In this document: in pieces, positions 63,452-64,000 of the stretch
Numbering within the stretch: the stretch's first letter is position 1
Layout of the letters: each line of letters starts with the position of its first letter
Origin: Xanthobacteraceae bacterium
Lineage (GTDB): Bacteria > Pseudomonadota > Alphaproteobacteria > Rhizobiales > Xanthobacteraceae
Direction of reading: 5' to 3'
NCBI GenBank assembly: GCA_019752575.1
Contig: JAIELW010000010.1
Location: 1-64,000, forward strand
Length of the DNA: 64,000 bases
Position numbers and translations under genes: made by a program
The notes under the pieces: generated by a model
Database searches by the model: none
Told to the model about the DNA's origin: nothing
The model's input: only the letters and a program-made list of their open reading frames with translations

Positions 63452-63909
63452 GAATCGCAGTTCTTTTGATTGCGCTCTTTGTATCCGGTGGTGTTGCAGG
63501 TGTGCAGGAAAAACTCCGCGCGGAAGACTCGCGCGCGATTCAGAGTTGCATCAAGGAAAAGGAATCGGACGAAGGGGCCGAGCTTTGCATCGGCATTATC
63601 GCCGACAAATGCTTAGACACGCCAGAAGGCCAGTCCATGCATGGGCATGCGGATTGCTATCGCCGCGAGCAGTTGGTCTGGGATGACATCCTGAACGAGA
63701 CCTATCGCCGTTTGCAAGGCAGCTTTGAAGGCAAACTGAAAACGCAACTGCGCGATGTGCAGCGTGCATGGATTGAGGCGCGCAAACTGCAATGCGATTT
63801 CTACGCCGACGTTATTCAAGGCTCGCTCGCGATCCCGACCAGCGCGAGCTGCATGAATACGGAGACCGCGCGCCGCGCGATCTATCTCCTGAGTATCCTC
63901 AATATATAA
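63448..63909 (+). CDS. LprI/DUF1311 lysozyme-inhibitor-like exported protein
   Basis: 153 residues from ATG 63448 (GGAGGG upstream, ATGA overlap with queC). Signal peptide [18 protein letters not shown], Cys residues in SCIKEK, LCIGI, KCLD, DCYRRE, QCDFY and SCMN, and the LprI motif [31 protein letters not shown]. Family members inhibit lysozyme; role here is inferred. Confidence 0.82.
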   Translation: MRIAVLLIALFVSGGVAGVQEKLRAEDSRAIQSCIKEKESDEGAELCIGIIADKCLDTPEGQSMHGHADCYRREQLVWDDILNETYRRLQGSFEGKLKTQLRDVQRAWIEARKLQCDFYADVIQGSLAIPTSASCMNTETARRAIYLLSILNI

Positions 63910-63923
63910 GCAAGAGAAATGCA

Positions 63924-64000
63924 ATGCCGCTTTCGGCCGATCTCAAGAAAACCCTCGAAAAGATTTCGACCGCGACGCTCACCACCGTTCTTCTGAAGAA
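63924..64000 (+). CDS. RraA-family protein, 5' fragment
   Basis: Starts ATG 63924 and runs off the window end. The visible 25 codons read PLSADLKKTLEKISTATLTTVLLKK, which resembles the N-terminus of RraA-like proteins (ribonuclease E activity regulator / hydroxy-oxoadipate aldolase). Too short for more. Confidence 0.6.
   Translation, partial: MPLSADLKKTLEKISTATLTTVLLK

Overview
This is a GC-rich chromosomal window (about 60-62% G+C by eye) from an alphaproteobacterium, most likely in the Hyphomicrobiales near Bradyrhizobium, Pseudolabrys or Afipia. The evidence is the tuf-S10-spc-alpha ribosomal order running to rplQ, the following Do-protease/rarA/rluC/ATP12 group, the short-LID adenylate kinase, the Omp25-type small porins, the DUF1236 and DUF4189 secreted proteins, and the GTCATGGCCGGGCTTG-type intergenic palindromes common in that group. 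The genus is an inference.

Layout. 1-14514: 3' end of tuf, then 27 further genes on the + strand (rpsJ to rplQ), including secY, adk and rpoA. Three internal gaps (rpmD/rplO, rpsK/rpoA, rpoA/rplQ) contain hairpins or REP-like repeats. 14515-17689: two Omp25-like barrel genes (the first killed by one amber codon), a DUF1080 protein and a small zinc-ribbon-like protein, separated by nearly identical terminators. 17690-23968: lipoprotein, HtrA protease, rarA, two small exported proteins, crcB, rluC-type pseudouridine synthase and an ATP12 chaperone. 24092-28253: small membrane and exported proteins, three related DUF4189-type genes, a deleted class D beta-lactamase, YitT, and a ketopantoate-reductase-like enzyme. 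28485-30589: pccB, with a DUF4160/DUF2442 pair lying between two copies of its 3' end. 30602-50636: accessory region with an AT-rich orphan, PsiE, a cyclase, VOC, GST, PilZ, EamA, a frameshifted chemotaxis-type protein, class III alcohol dehydrogenase, a molybdopterin oxidoreductase/flavin reductase pair, a GNAT/JmjC-like pair, a 1-Cys peroxiredoxin, an AT-rich orphan and MgtC. 50704-54985: pccA, DUF805, gamma-glutamylcyclotransferase, acyP, lipB and a FliN-like protein. 55047-64000: tRNA-Leu(GAG), mgtE, a GGDEF/EAL protein, a TetR-controlled thioesterase/acyl-CoA dehydrogenase operon, a VapBC-like pair, queC, an LprI-type protein and the start of an RraA-family gene.

Genes working together: translation and export (ribosomal operon, SecY, Adk, RpoA); acyl-CoA metabolism (pccB and pccA 20.7 kb apart, plus IVD with two thioesterases under a TetR with a clear operator); formaldehyde and peroxide detoxification (AdhC, GST, peroxiredoxin, VOC enzymes).

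The strongest unexplained signals are: (i) a recurrent 24-26 bp palindrome (core GTCGGAT..ATCCGAC), twice in tandem pairs and once inside the loop of a terminator; (ii) the DUF4160/DUF2442 pair between duplicated pccB 3' ends; (iii) several genes decayed by precise internal deletion; (iv) two AT-rich orphan genes, one with a promoter framed by a 10-bp inverted repeat. I saw no CRISPR array, transposase, integrase or phage genes. No wholly new multi-gene system could be demonstrated from sequence alone.
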